Shown here: one piece after another, positions 25,008 to 35,857 of the stretch
Numbering within the stretch: position 1 is the first letter of the stretch
Layout: each line of letters begins with the position of its first letter
NCBI RefSeq assembly: GCF_018139145.2
Contig: NC_059486.1
Span: 9,052,001 to 9,116,000 of the forward strand
DNA from: Gymnogyps californianus
Lineage: Eukaryota > Chordata > Aves > Accipitriformes > Cathartidae
DNA: 64,000 bases
Direction of reading: 5' to 3'
Notes under the pieces: model-generated
The model's input: only the letters and a program-made list of their open reading frames with translations
The model's database searches: none
What the model was told of the DNA's origin: nothing
Translations under genes and position numbers: made by a program

Positions 25008-25296
25008 GAGACTGGGACATTGAGCCTAGCAAAGCAAAGGTTGAGAGGGGTTACTGCTGCTCCTTGAACATATGGTGAAGGATAAACGTCCATGGGGGAG
25101 AACCATTCTTCCAGGTTAAGATCAAGACAAAACTTGGAGTGGTGAGGGTGCCCAGTGAGAGTGGTGGGGTCTAAAAACCAAACTGGTTTTAAGGTGATAT
25201 GTGATAACTTGGAGAAAGGGATTATATGATGTTTCTGCCTGCAGGGCACACGGATCACTAAATCAGGAGGTCCTTTCTGGCCTTTAATCCTTAATA
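25008..25296 (+). repeat. Ancient CR1 LINE 3' end
   Basis: Landmarks of the CR1 3' region occur in sense order: gagactgggacattgagcct, agcaaagcaaaggttgagag, gtggtggggtct, and the terminal block ggatcactaaatcaggaggt with tcctttctggccttta. The 'ctggcctt' ending resembles the older reptile-type CR1 subfamilies more than the young avian ones, which end in 'ccaacc'. It is internally shortened, has many indels and no open frame. CR1 encodes the endonuclease and reverse transcriptase for retroposition; this copy is long dead. Confidence 0.72.
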
Positions 25297-25500
25297 ACCC
25301 CTTTGCCCAGGGCTGCAGGAAGGTGCTGCAGCAGCTCATGGCTGACTCCCTGCACAAGTGTATACATGTCTCTCAGGGCTCTCCTGCCCTCACCGTCTTC
25401 TCCAGGTAGAGCTTCGGAGCTGTGTGTCAGTGTGATGTACAGCCAGGAGCACAAGCTACTGACAGGTTCCTGCCACCCTTCGTCCCTAGAATGAATTCAC
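25297..25500. other. Short unique stretch, no gene seen
   Basis: No exon or repeat recognised between the CR1 relic and the AT-rich island that follows. Confidence 0.45.
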
Positions 25501-25930
25501 TATTTTTCTTTAGATAAACAAAACAAGAAGGAATCTGTGGCCACCATATTCACCATAATGGCATGTGTCTGTCAGTCATTTGTTGCTGGGTGGGAAGCGG
25601 GGGGCGGTGAGACATCCTGCACAGTCACCATAATGGAAACATCTATCTTGTCTCCCTCAACGCACACTCTCCATTTAGGAATTTCGAAAACACTTCTGTC
25701 AAATATCACTCTCTGCACAATCCTGTTAGCAGGGCTGATGAATGGAGTCTCAAATTAAGACCGATCCCTCTGATAACCACAGTGCTGTAGGAGAGTCATC
25801 TGCTCAGTCAGAGCTATTTATTATATTTGATTAGCTGGGATGGCAATCTTCACAACCCACTGTAAATTCTATTAGGGGCACTCTGAGGCCCAGAAATGCA
25901 AATTAGACTTCCCAAAACACATACGCATAT
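25501..25930. promoter_or_regulatory. Enhancer-like island (putative)
   Basis: Repeat-free stretch with two caccataatgg cores about 80 bp apart (near 25551 and 25627), plus tcaaattaagacc, tttgattagctggg and gcaaattagac. It ends in an alternating atacgcatatatata segment. It reads like conserved non-coding DNA, but the evidence is compositional only. Confidence 0.3.
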
Positions 25931-26789
25931 ATATAGGCTTTCTTAGCAAAGGGGTAATTTCCTCACATTCATTTCAATGTTGTTTCAAGAGAGATGTTGA
26001 TGCCTTCCCTTGGCTGGGAGGGGAGGGAGAGGAATGAGGGGAACGCTATTGGGTGGCAAGACAGCCCCACGTTCTCTCTTTGCTCTTCATCTTGAGACCC
26101 TGCACGGCAGCAGCTGCAGCGGGTATGTTTTGTGAGCGCTGAGCTCTCTACCTCCCAGCTGCCGTTAGCCCGTGTCCTACAGGCATTCCCATCCAAGTAG
26201 GTGCTCAGGAGCAGAAGTCTCCTATAATGCTAGAGAAACCTCGTGGGAGACTTACCTATGGTGAAGCTCTAAAGACAGGGCAGGGTCTTCACTCTATTTT
26301 TTTTTTTTTCTTCTCCTTTATAATTTGATTCAGACAGGCCCCTGCCACCTCCAGCAGGCTACATGAAATGAAGTCAGGTTGGAAGTTCAGGGCTAGCTCT
26401 CGCTCTGGCACAGCGATGGTGAAAGGAGCAGCAGAATTTCAGGAGTAGCTGTGTGAATGGATTGCTGTACGGCTCCATTAATAAGTATTGATCAGGTGCT
26501 CTGAGACCTGTGCAGAAAAGGCACATTTTAATCACACTGTTCTTCTGGATGATGTTAGTATGGGTTACTGAGGCACTTTTGACTCCAGTGGAGTTAGCAT
26601 TAGCTGCATGCTTTCAGGGAAGGAAGAGGTCTGTCCCGTAGGCTGCTCAGTGAATAGTGCATCCAGAAGTTTCATTTATTTGCAGTGATTAATTCTGCCA
26701 AGAAATGAAGAGGTTTATTAAGGGCAAACAAAGCAAAGATTATTTGGGAACTAACAAGTAGCACTGTTGGTGGTTTACGTTCTTCTCCT
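25931..26789. other. Unique non-coding sequence, no gene seen
   Basis: No gene recognised. A T12 run is at 26298-26309. Near 26495-26530, gtgctctgagacctgtg faintly resembles the 3' end of an old SINE, but not enough to call. Confidence 0.45.
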
Positions 26790-27000
26790 GGTCATATTTT
26801 AAGAATCATTTTCATAATGGCTCATTAATTTCTGCATTACTTAGTCATTTACTAATACATGCTATCTAATAGTGTACTATCCATTGATCTATGGGTTAGG
26901 TTCATTACAACTGATTATTCTGCAATTAATAGGTTTTTAATAAACCCTTTTTAAAGGGCTAATAAACCTCTTAAAGAATAACACTGACATAAAATCTGAG
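26790..27000. promoter_or_regulatory. AT-rich island with nested palindromes (putative regulatory)
   Basis: Dense TAAT cores (ctcattaattt, gcattactta, actaatacat, gcaattaatagg). Near its end is a nested inverted repeat: aggttt (26931-26936) with aaacct (26964-26969), enclosing cccttt (26945-26950) with aaaggg (26953-26958). The octamer aataaacc also occurs twice, 22 bp apart. No repeat family or open frame is seen. A regulatory role is inferred. Confidence 0.33.
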
Positions 27001-30000
27001 CTTTATCTTTTTCCCACCTTTAGTTCTAGTACCTGTTCCGTAAGATTCTTACAACATCTGTGTCTGTTTGATGTGCTTCCCATTGTATGTGTTTCCCTAG
27101 GATTTTTATTGAGGCAAGCTGCTGCAATGATGCGTGGCTAAAAGAAAACCCTTGTAGAGCTGGAGGTACCTGGCAATGTATTTGAATCTTCTTAAGCAGT
27201 TAAAAAAAATTCCCAGCACGTTGAATGAAAATCTTATCTGGGCATGATAAGGATCCCTTGGTCCCTGTAATATAATGTAGTTTGTTTCTTCCAGCCTCAC
27301 AAATGCTTTTGTTATCTTTGCTTTGATTTTTTTTTTCTCCCTTCTGTATCGCTTTGATTTTTTTTCCCCCCTTTCCCTTTTCTCTTTCATCATTGTTGCT
27401 TGTAAATCCTTCCCCTGGTAGAGATTAGAGTAGGAATGAGTGATAGATGCTGTCAGTAACAGGAGCTAATTTTACCCCTGATAATAGCTCTGTGGTTTAT
27501 ACAGACTTCACTCTGCTGATGCAGACACGTACCTAGGGGCCCGTCCTGTCTGCACTCAGCTTGGAGGTGCACCACGCTTGGCAATGGGGATTTTAGCTGC
27601 TGAGGAGCATGCACTTGGTGCTGGAAAACTTTTATGCTGGGAAGAATCTTTGTGAACGCTTCTCACCAGTGAAGAATTCCCTCCAAGCACACGACTAAAG
27701 TGATAGAAGTTTTGGGGTTTTCCGTGAAAAGCGTTTTGCCTTCTGCATGTGGCCGGGGTGGGGGGAGTGAATGAGCTGGATTGGATTCAGATCCCATTTC
27801 TGGTGGGAGGATTTCACTGGCATCCACGCAGCGATGCTGCTGTCAGCCCAGCAGGGAGGACTTCTGGGTGTCACAGGCACGTACCATGGCGACGGTGCTG
27901 AAAGGCTAATTTAGTAACAACGCCAAACATTGCTCTGGGTGGTATTTTTCACTGCTGTGACCTCCTTTTGGAGCTATGACCCGTGTGTTGCTAGTGTGGT
28001 ACAATGCCAGGTCTCACTTTGAGCCACTGTTTGTAAACACCGAGGATTAGGAGTGCTTGGGCGCTGCTGTCCCAGCCTAGTCTGCCCACCAGAGTGGCCC
28101 AGTGCTCTACGGATGATCTCCTTCTTGCAGCTTCTTTGTGCTCATCTGATGCTACCAAAAGGGAAGGGAGTGCCAGGACGTGGATGATAGGAGATGCCAT
28201 AGCCTACGTGTAAGGAGGGACAGTAGCTAGGAAGGAAGAGAGCTGCAGTGGTCCTCAGTTTTGCTCTCAGTTATACAGTGGGGGAAGCACTGCTTGACTA
28301 GCTCACCAAATGCCCTTGACCTGCTCCTCTCTGGTCATGCCCTGCATGGAGGATGATGTTGAATTTCGCCCTGCTCTTTCCCCGCATTAAGTTGACACTT
28401 AACAGTTCATTTTTCCTGGCGTTCTCACAAGGGGCTGAGTTCCGGGAGGGGATTTGCACGGCAGATGAAAGATGACTAAAAGGATGTTGGAAGTCTGAAG
28501 TCTTGAAGCGCAGCTGTCACAGCCAGACTCCGGTGCAGATGGTTGTGCTCTGCTCATTTGAAATTGCAGCTGCAGTTTCCATGAGGGATATTCGCTCCTC
28601 TGGCCTATACTGGTGAGCTTAATTACTGTGGGTCATGTTCCAGCCCCAAAACGGTTGCAGTGATCTTGGTTAACTGCTTGTCCTTGGATAAAGACCGAGT
28701 GAAATATCCTCTGCTATTTATTTTCTTGGTTACTCTTGTTTACTGTGTGTATTTTTTTTTTTCAGGTTGTCTTATGTGGTCTTGGTGTGTGTGTGGGGAA
28801 CACATGATACTCTCCCTCACCATATTTCCTTTATTTGGTGTGACACAGTCACATCAAGCCTCTGTATTCACGTTACAAAGTGCAGAAGAGAGAAACAACT
28901 ATTTTAAAGCCCCTGTTTGCAGTTCACAGCATGTTTTTTGGTCACCGTTAGTCCTTCTAGTACTTTATCTACTGTCATTTGGTTCCCTTTGGCAACTGGT
29001 TTCCCTCAGTTTGTCTTCCTTAAATATGAAATTGCCTTGAGATAGCTTTAGCACACTGCTTGTTTTACTTCAGCCCTTATTAATATCTTTAGATGTGTCC
29101 TGCCCCCCCAATTCAAGCAATAATTCAGGGAGGTCCTGGAGTATAATGTGATGTGTCATATAGAGTAGGGGGCATTACTGAGATCCTTTCTCATCTTGCT
29201 CCTACCTTGCTGCCTTTGCATCTTCAAATGCTGTTTTTTTCTCCCTAGGTATATGATATTTTCCCCTGCACGAGTGCTGCCAGCTCACATCTCGGCTCCT
29301 CTTGCAGGTGGTATTTTAACAGCCATAGCAGTGACTGAATGGATCCGGTAAGGCAGCTTGCTCTGGTGCTGTCCCCTCATTGCTACTGATGAAGCAGAGC
29401 CAGGGCATCCCTTTATTTTGAAGTATTTCAGGTGTAGCAAGGTTTATTCTTCATGAAACTGTTATTAGTTAGAGAGGTGGAGGAAGGATAATTGTAAAAA
29501 GATGCAGCACAGCTGTTCCAGCCCTGTTTCGTGATGGGCTGGGAGCAGCGGGCTTCCTCTGATTGCTGGTGATTTTCTCAGTTACGGCTGGAGAGAAACA
29601 GGGGGTGGAGAGAGAGCAGATGCTGTCTGTGAGGCCAAGTTTTCTGCTACTTGCAGAGTCTGCGGTAAGGAGAGCTCCAGCTATGAAATAGTTCATGCCT
29701 ATTGGAAGTGTTTGGGTGCTAATTCAGTGTGGCTTTGCTGCCTTTTGACGGGGTATTGGTAATCTGTGTAATTACAGGGTCGTTCCTTATTAATAGCTAC
29801 TTCAGTCATTTCTCCCTCCTGCCTTCCCCACCAATTTCTTTTTTTCTGCAACTTAGAATGATATTACTCTAGGTCATAAGTATTTATTTTGTCTAATGGC
29901 AATACATACAATGGTATGCAAGTTAGTTACAGAACCTGAATGCTTTAATGGGTTGGTCACTGGGACAGTCATCATTCACCCCTGGAGCATGGAGTTAAAT

Positions 30001-32264
30001 GAAAATCATAGCTATGTGAGAGGAGCCCACGGGTGTCTTCCAAGCCACTGCTCTTATCAATTTTCTGCTTTAACCGTTTCCTCACCCCTATGGAGCACTA
30101 CCAAAGGCAAGTGGTTTTGTGCACCATTCGGTCTTGACTGTGGTTGCTTTGGACCCGAACTTGTATTAAGAGAAACACAATTTTTGGCCTCTTTGACTAT
30201 GCAGGCTCTTTCCTCCTGCGTAACATTCTGTCCTTTGTCTCCTTTCTTTTTTTTTTCATGATGTCTCTTTGCATTTTCAATCATATCTTCACAGTGAGCT
30301 AAAAAGAAAATCAAGAATCTGCCAAAACATTCATCATGTCTTTTCTTTTCAAAATAGCATTAGAATTCAGGCCTGTTTCGGGGCCCGTGCATCGAAAATT
30401 ATGCAACCCAGAGCTGGGAAATTGAAAAGTCCTGTGAACATTGGTTTGAATTTTTAACCAAATTCCTGTCAGCTGCATTTCTTCCTTTTATATGTTTTCC
30501 TTCTATTAATATTCTAGTGAATGAGTTTACAAGAAACAATGAATTTTAAACAAAGCGTGGAGGACTTTTCCAGAGGATGAATTTCAAGTCATAAATGTGA
30601 ATATTCTCACTGGGTTCTGAGAGAAACTGCCCTTTGCGGAACAGAGACGTGACATCAATTCTTACATCCAAAATCAACCAGAACATCTTGTATTTTGAAT
30701 ACATCCAGCAAACAGCTTAGGAGAAGACAGACATCTTCTTCCCTTGTTTTGCACCAGTAAAAACAAAAAAGAAGTGGGGACAGAATTCATTGAATGGTTT
30801 ATGGGGAAGAGATTTTCACCTAACTCAATTTTTGTCATGAAAAAACCTCTCTTAATATCCTGACAGTTTCTGGAAGGGCTTTCTGTTTAAGGGGGAAATG
30901 GTAGCATGTCTTTCTCAAGGAACATCTGGCCTGTATTTGTGAGTTCCTAGGTGACTTACAAAACTAAAAGCACATTGTCTTCAGAGGTGCTCTGCACCTG
31001 CAGCTCCTTCGGGAGTTGGTGCGAATCAGGCTGCTGTCATCTTGAAGGATCTCCCTTCCTTGCTTTCTTTCTGGTCGTCTCCTGACGAGCTCGAGAGCGT
31101 GTGGTTAGACTTTTCTACTTGGTTTTCATTTCCTTTCTGCAGAGGAACAGTTTGTGGGTTCTACATCCTGTCTCTTCACCGCAGGTTTGTAACGGATTGG
31201 TGTGGGGAGCCAGCATCCCCAAAGGCAGGACTGAAAGAGCCTGAAGCTGCCGCGGTGGTCCTGGCACGGGGGTGTTTGAGCCATCACTCAGGCTTCCTTA
31301 ATTTCCAAAGATCTCTGAAGATAATTATGTCTTCCCCTAAGGCAGAAAGTGTGTGAAAGGATCAAGGGTACAGCTCAGAGGTGAGACTTGTTAGGGAAGA
31401 AGAGATGCTAAAAGCCATCTCTTTCAGCAGGAGGGTTGAGGTCACCTGCTGGGAGGCAGGGCAGCGGGCATCCTTCCCCACAGTTCCGTGCCTGCTGCCT
31501 GAACTGGAGATAAAAGTAAGATGCCTTTTGCAGGACCATGACCTTCACGAGTACAAACTCACGTAGACCCAGCCCATAGGATCCAGGGTGAAAGGGTGTT
31601 GAGGAGAAGCAATTATGTCCTGACACAAAGGCAAGTGGGGAGCAGGCAGAGGTGGAATTGCTCAGTCCCGGTATCTCAGTGCATGAGTTCACACTGGGAC
31701 TTGCAGGCCACTGGAGTTTCCTTTAGGGACCTCTCATACCATGGGGCTTTGAGGTGCCTTGCCTGAGGTTGCATGGTGGTAGACAATCACAATTCATCTC
31801 TCCCATGGAAGATGCTGTGGGTGAACAGTCTGGACCCTTCCCCAGAGCCCTTTGAGGGTCTCTGGGCTGCAGGAGGTTGCAGGTTTTACCTCCTCTACCC
31901 ATTGCTTTCCCAGGTTGCTATTAACTTCTCAAAAACAAGCACTGCTGCTAAGGAGTGAGGGGAAAGTTGTGTGGGACGAGACCTTTCCTCTGCTAGAGGA
32001 ATGAGTTACTGTGAATCTGTATGAAACCAGGTCTTTCTGGCTCATGTGGGTGGATTTGGGCAATCCCCGCCTCCTTTCTGCAATAACCCCAGCCTGCTCC
32101 CCGCTGAACCTGCCAGGGCCAAAAGCTGCCACAGCCTAAAGGCCACACTCAAAGTTTCCCTTTTAAAATTTCATTGGCTTCTGCGATAGGTTTTGGTCTG
32201 AAAGCAGCACATTCCCTTCCTAACTGGAAATGAGAAGCTCGCTGCTTTTTTCCCCCCTGCAAAA
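27001..32264. other. Unique non-coding sequence, no gene seen
   Basis: Five kilobases without a recognisable exon, RNA gene or mobile element. 27320-27390 is T-rich, with gctttgatttttttt repeated 31 bp apart (27320 and 27351). 28749-28760 and 30247-30258 are T runs. Open frames, such as 28660-29040 (plus), look random and hydrophobic because of T-richness. Confidence 0.5.
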
Positions 32265-32520
32265 GAGGCAACCTGCACTAATGCGATGCAGGTCCCACGC
32301 TGCTGCTCGACTGCCGTTAGATTCGATTTGCTGGGAGTCGCGCTGCTTTGAAGGCAGCCGTTGTGCTATCGTGTCAGAAGGTAATTAAATAGACCCCAAT
32401 TCTTTTAATTACTGCTCGCTCCTCGGTACATGCTTGCATACAAGGGTGAAGTGAAGGGTATGGAAATAATCGCTGACAGATCACAGCTGGAAATCTGCGG
32501 CACCTTGGATAAACATTGAA
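32265..32520. promoter_or_regulatory. CpG-retaining island with paired TAATTA sites (putative enhancer)
   Basis: About nine CpG sites survive in the first 110 bases (cgatg, cacgc, ctcgac, gccgtt, ttcgat, gtcgcgc, gccgtt, atcgtg), in a window where CpG is otherwise sparse. They are followed by gtaattaaa at 32381-32389 and its exact reverse complement tttaattac at 32404-32412. That is two homeodomain-type sites facing each other across 14 bp. No repeat or open frame is present. Retained CpG fits an unmethylated or constrained element, but function is inferred. Confidence 0.4.
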
Positions 32521-34864
32521 GCTAAGGCACTGCGTGCAATCCGGGCGGCTCAGCTTTACAATTACTGTGAAATCTGTCTAAAGAGATTGGGGCATGGAAT
32601 TGGAAAACACGGCAGGCTCTCTTCTCCAGGGAGCAGGGTGTAACACGGGGCTGGGTGATTGCGATCAGAGACGTACTTAATATACAGAATGCGTTTTGTT
32701 GTTGTTGGCAGGAAACTTCAGGCAGAGGGGAGGTGAAATAAGCCTTAGTGCGATGCCGCTCACTAGACAGGGGCAGCAAGGTGAAGAAATGCCGAGACCT
32801 CGCAGCTTATTAGTGATACAGGTCACCATAACATCCCTTGTCATTGTCGTGCTGACGGGGCTCTGATGCTAAGGAGGTGGATGAGCCCCGGTCTGGGTGT
32901 CGTAGTGCTTTTCTCTGCCTGGAGACCATAGCTGGAATGAGACAGAGGTGACACCAGATCCTCCCATGTGCTGTCCTTTATACCAAGTGATAGGAGCTGA
33001 TATGAGCATCTTTGTTTTGCACCTGCGCAGCTGTTGCTTGCATAAGGTGAAGATGTTGCTGCCTTTGAAGTTGTTGGAGGTTTTCCTTCTAAAAGCCAGG
33101 GAGAGGGGGCTTCTTTGACAGCCTAGCACCTGGAGAGGTGTTCAAAGGTGTTGGATCATAGAGACATGAGTTGAGTTTTGTGGGCAAGGCACAAATGCTC
33201 CTGAAATGTCTTGCTGAAGACAACATGGTGCATTGCTGCTTGTTTCCTCATGGTTATGCCAGGGTCTTTGGAAAATCATCAGCTGCTGGTACTAAGTACA
33301 TTTCTATTGCAGAGCTGGTGAAGATGAGGCAGGCAGGTGGCAGAGCCATAGCTAGAATTAATGTTTCAAAGATTTGTCCAAAAGCACCTTTGTGGAGTAA
33401 AGCTTGTTTGTCTGGGAGCCACTTCTGCTTTCTGACCTTTCCCTTTGTCTGTCATTCTGCTTCTAAAAGGTCCCCTAATGCCTCATGGGGTTAACAAACC
33501 AGGAGTGGAGGCAGGAGACTTCATTTTGAGTCCTGTGCGATTTATGGACTGGGGAACTTGCTGATTGCCAAGCATCTGGAAGGCAGCACAGCAAACGATG
33601 CCAGCAAAGGGCTGCATGCAGCTTGTCTGCTCTGCTGTGCTCGGTGGCACCAGCCACAGAGGAGTCTGAAGACGTCTGCTGCGGTTAGAGAAGTAAATAG
33701 ATAGGAAAGATGGGAGACCTCTTTCTCCCCACTTACCTGTTGTTTGGTATAAGGATCAGGCCCTGATAAGACCCCCTCCAATCTGTTGCGCTCTGCAGTG
33801 GTTTCCTCCTTTGGAAGATGAAAAAGCCTATTTTGAGCTCTGGGGCTCATGGGGTTAAAATAGGACAATGTCTGAGAGCCAATGGTGCCCAAAGGGGCAA
33901 CGAGGGCAGTGTTAGCTCCTGAGCCTGCTGACCAGCCATGCATGCACAGCTTAGCTGGCCAAGGGTGAGGGTAGGAATCTGAGCTCAAACTCTCACCTCT
34001 GGGCTGGTGCCGAAGTACCTGCCTTGGATGGGTGGTACCAACTCGGCTACCCATGGGCAGAGCTGCTGGCGTTCATGGAGCGTGCTGGCAAACACAGGGC
34101 GCTTCTGTGTGGGGTGTTGGTGCCCTCCCCGCAGTGTTTCATGGGAGATGCTTTCCTTCTCTGTGCTGCAGTCGCATTGCCTTTTCTTTTATTCTTCTGG
34201 GATTGGTATTACTCATGTCCTCAGAATCCACTGCCAGGCAAAGCACATGGGGGACTTTTGCAGGAAATCATCCCATTTTTTTTAACTTGTTTTTTGTTGT
34301 GTTGATTGTATTGTCTCCAGTTTTGTTTGCTTGCGGCGACTGAAATACAGTGCCTGAGCCTAAGGCGAAGATATCAAAGACAGAGTTGTCTAACTCCCGT
34401 GGGAAGTCAGCTTGATATTATGCCTTGGAATCCTGCTAATCTTAATGATCTCCATGAGCTTAATCTGAGCTGATCAGATTAGGGCTTCTGCAGATCGCTG
34501 ATGCTGTGCACATAGCAGGCGCTTCCTTTGCAAACTACCACTGCTTTTTGAACCTGCACCTATGCCCACACCAGTACATGGTCCCTGAGGGGTCTGCTAT
34601 CTTGGTGAAGGTTTTTCCTCCTTCAGGGGGTCTTCCTGGGATCAGGGTGGAGAATTCTGGAAGCACAAAGAGTCATGAAAGGAGACCCTATTTCTCTCTC
34701 TTAACAGAGGCCACATTTATTTAAATAAAGCCCTTTTTGGAGCAGGGCTTCTGATTGAAATCAGTTGGGGTTATACCAGTAGCTATGGCAAGAGCAGGAA
34801 GCCTGCATTTTCCTCCTTTTTGCCCTCTGCCCCGTTTCTAGCAGGTTGATACAGGGAGAGAAAA
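32521..34864. other. Unique non-coding sequence, no gene seen
   Basis: No exon or mobile element recognised. At 33585-33641, agcacagca and tgctgtgct flank the perfect 12-bp palindrome gctgcatgcagc (33611-33622). Three overlapping plus-strand open frames at 34007-34343 show no recognisable protein. Confidence 0.5.
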
Positions 34865-35102
34865 TCCTTCATGTGTTTGGAAAGGGTTTCCAGGATTATT
34901 TGCTCCATCACCTCCCCAGAGATCAAGGTGTGGTTCCCTGGATCCTCTTTCTTGCCATTCTTGAACATATAAGTGGCATTTGGTCTCCTCCAGTCCTCAG
35001 GAACTGCCCCTGATTGCCGTGACCTTTCAGAGGTTATGGAGTGGCCTCACAGCAACATCACCCAGGTCCCTCAGCACTCATGGGTGCATCCCACCAGGTC
35101 CC
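34865..35102 (-). mobile_element. CR1 LINE internal fragment (reverse-transcriptase region)
   Basis: On the minus strand this reads as the start of the CR1 reverse-transcriptase domain. Nucleotide landmarks in order are gggatgcacccatgagtgct, cctctgaaaggtca, cctgaggactggagga and caagaatggcaagaaagagg. One frame keeps GKKEDPGN and VMEQIILETLSKHMKD, which is typical CR1 RT sequence. Frame changes and a roughly 10-residue deletion between those motifs show it is dead. The fragment stops just after the HMKD motif, well short of the CR1 3' end, so the tail needed for a normal insertion has been lost. Its 5' edge abuts a 5S rRNA copy on the same strand. Confidence 0.85.
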
Positions 35103-35218
35103 AAGCCTACAGCACCTGGTGTTCCCAACCAGTCTCCTATCCAAGTACTGAGCGGACCTGACCCTACTTAGCTCCAGAGATCAGATGAGATCCTTTTATT
35201 CCCATGCTGGCTGCTGAC
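35103..35218 (-). pseudogene. 5S rRNA pseudogene fused to CR1
   Basis: The minus strand matches vertebrate 5S rRNA from end to end. Strongest stretches are gatctcatctgatctc, gagctaagtagggtc, cagtacttggataggagact and caggtgctgtaggctt at the 3' end. By hand alignment, about 75 of the last 90 positions agree. The first 30 are much weaker but still begin with a recognisable gtc..c.gcca. Most differences are C-to-T or G-to-A. The internal promoter (box A near 5S position 50-64, box C near 80-97) carries changes, and the 5' third is eroded, so it is not expected to be functional. The 3' end runs directly into CR1 sequence with no A-tail. Confidence 0.85.
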
Positions 35219-35820
35219 AGAGCAGCTGCCAGAAAGGCTGACATAGAGGGTCAGCCTTACATCGCAACCCACACACTGACGTTCTCCTAAAGCAAGGGGC
35301 TGAGCCAGACTGGGAGAACAGTGAGACTGGGCACAGGCTACTAGCGCTTTTCATAATGAGAAACTGAGCATAAGCAAGTGCTCGGGCCCTCTTCTTCCAT
35401 GCACATTCTACTGGGACAGGACTTCTGCAGTTAGGTGGCAGTCCTCAGTTCATTTGAATACCCCAAACCATTTTTTTTAAGGTAAAAACCTGGAAATTAC
35501 CACCATAAGTCCCATGTTTGCTTATGAATGCAGGTCATAAAATATTTCAGAGCACATCCATCTTTGCTTGTCTCTTCTGTAATTGCATGGTGTGATGGGA
35601 TAGACCGAATGTGTCGTATCAGTGATGGGTGGAAAAGGTTGGCTCAGCAGGACAGGAGTGGGGGATTCTTTCTGAACTGATGAATTGCATTATTGTCATC
35701 CTTGGTCTTCAGTCTGAAGGAAACAGTCTGATTCATGAGATACAATCTCACAGGTCAGTGGTACCAGCTAGGACCCTACAGGTGACCCTGAGTATCTTGG
35801 CAATATTAAAAGTAGAGTGT
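35219..35820. other. Unique non-coding sequence, no gene seen
   Basis: No gene or repeat recognised beyond the chimeric insertion. No clear target-site duplication of it could be found here. Confidence 0.45.
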
Positions 35821-35857
35821 CATGGAGACTTCCATGACATGGAAGTGGCATGGAGAC
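35821..35857. repeat. 19-bp palindrome between direct repeats
   Basis: acttccatg (35828-35836), one central base, then catggaagt (35838-35846) form a perfect inverted repeat. It is bracketed by two copies of catggagac at 35821-35829 and 35849-35857. A compact symmetrical arrangement, either a dimeric protein-binding site or a local rearrangement. Confidence 0.8.

Noticed and set aside
26490..26535. 3' end of an amniote SINE (gtgctctgagacctgtg)
   Set aside because: The similarity is short and no other SINE landmark occurs upstream.
34500..34530. End of a MIR element (cacatagcaggcgctt)
   Set aside because: Only about 16 bases match, and no MIR body precedes it on either strand.
34783..34968. 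61-codon minus-strand open frame with GKKEDPGN and VMEQIILETLSKHMKD
   Set aside because: It is a surviving piece of a dead CR1 reverse transcriptase, not an independent gene. Its last 25 residues are unrelated flank.
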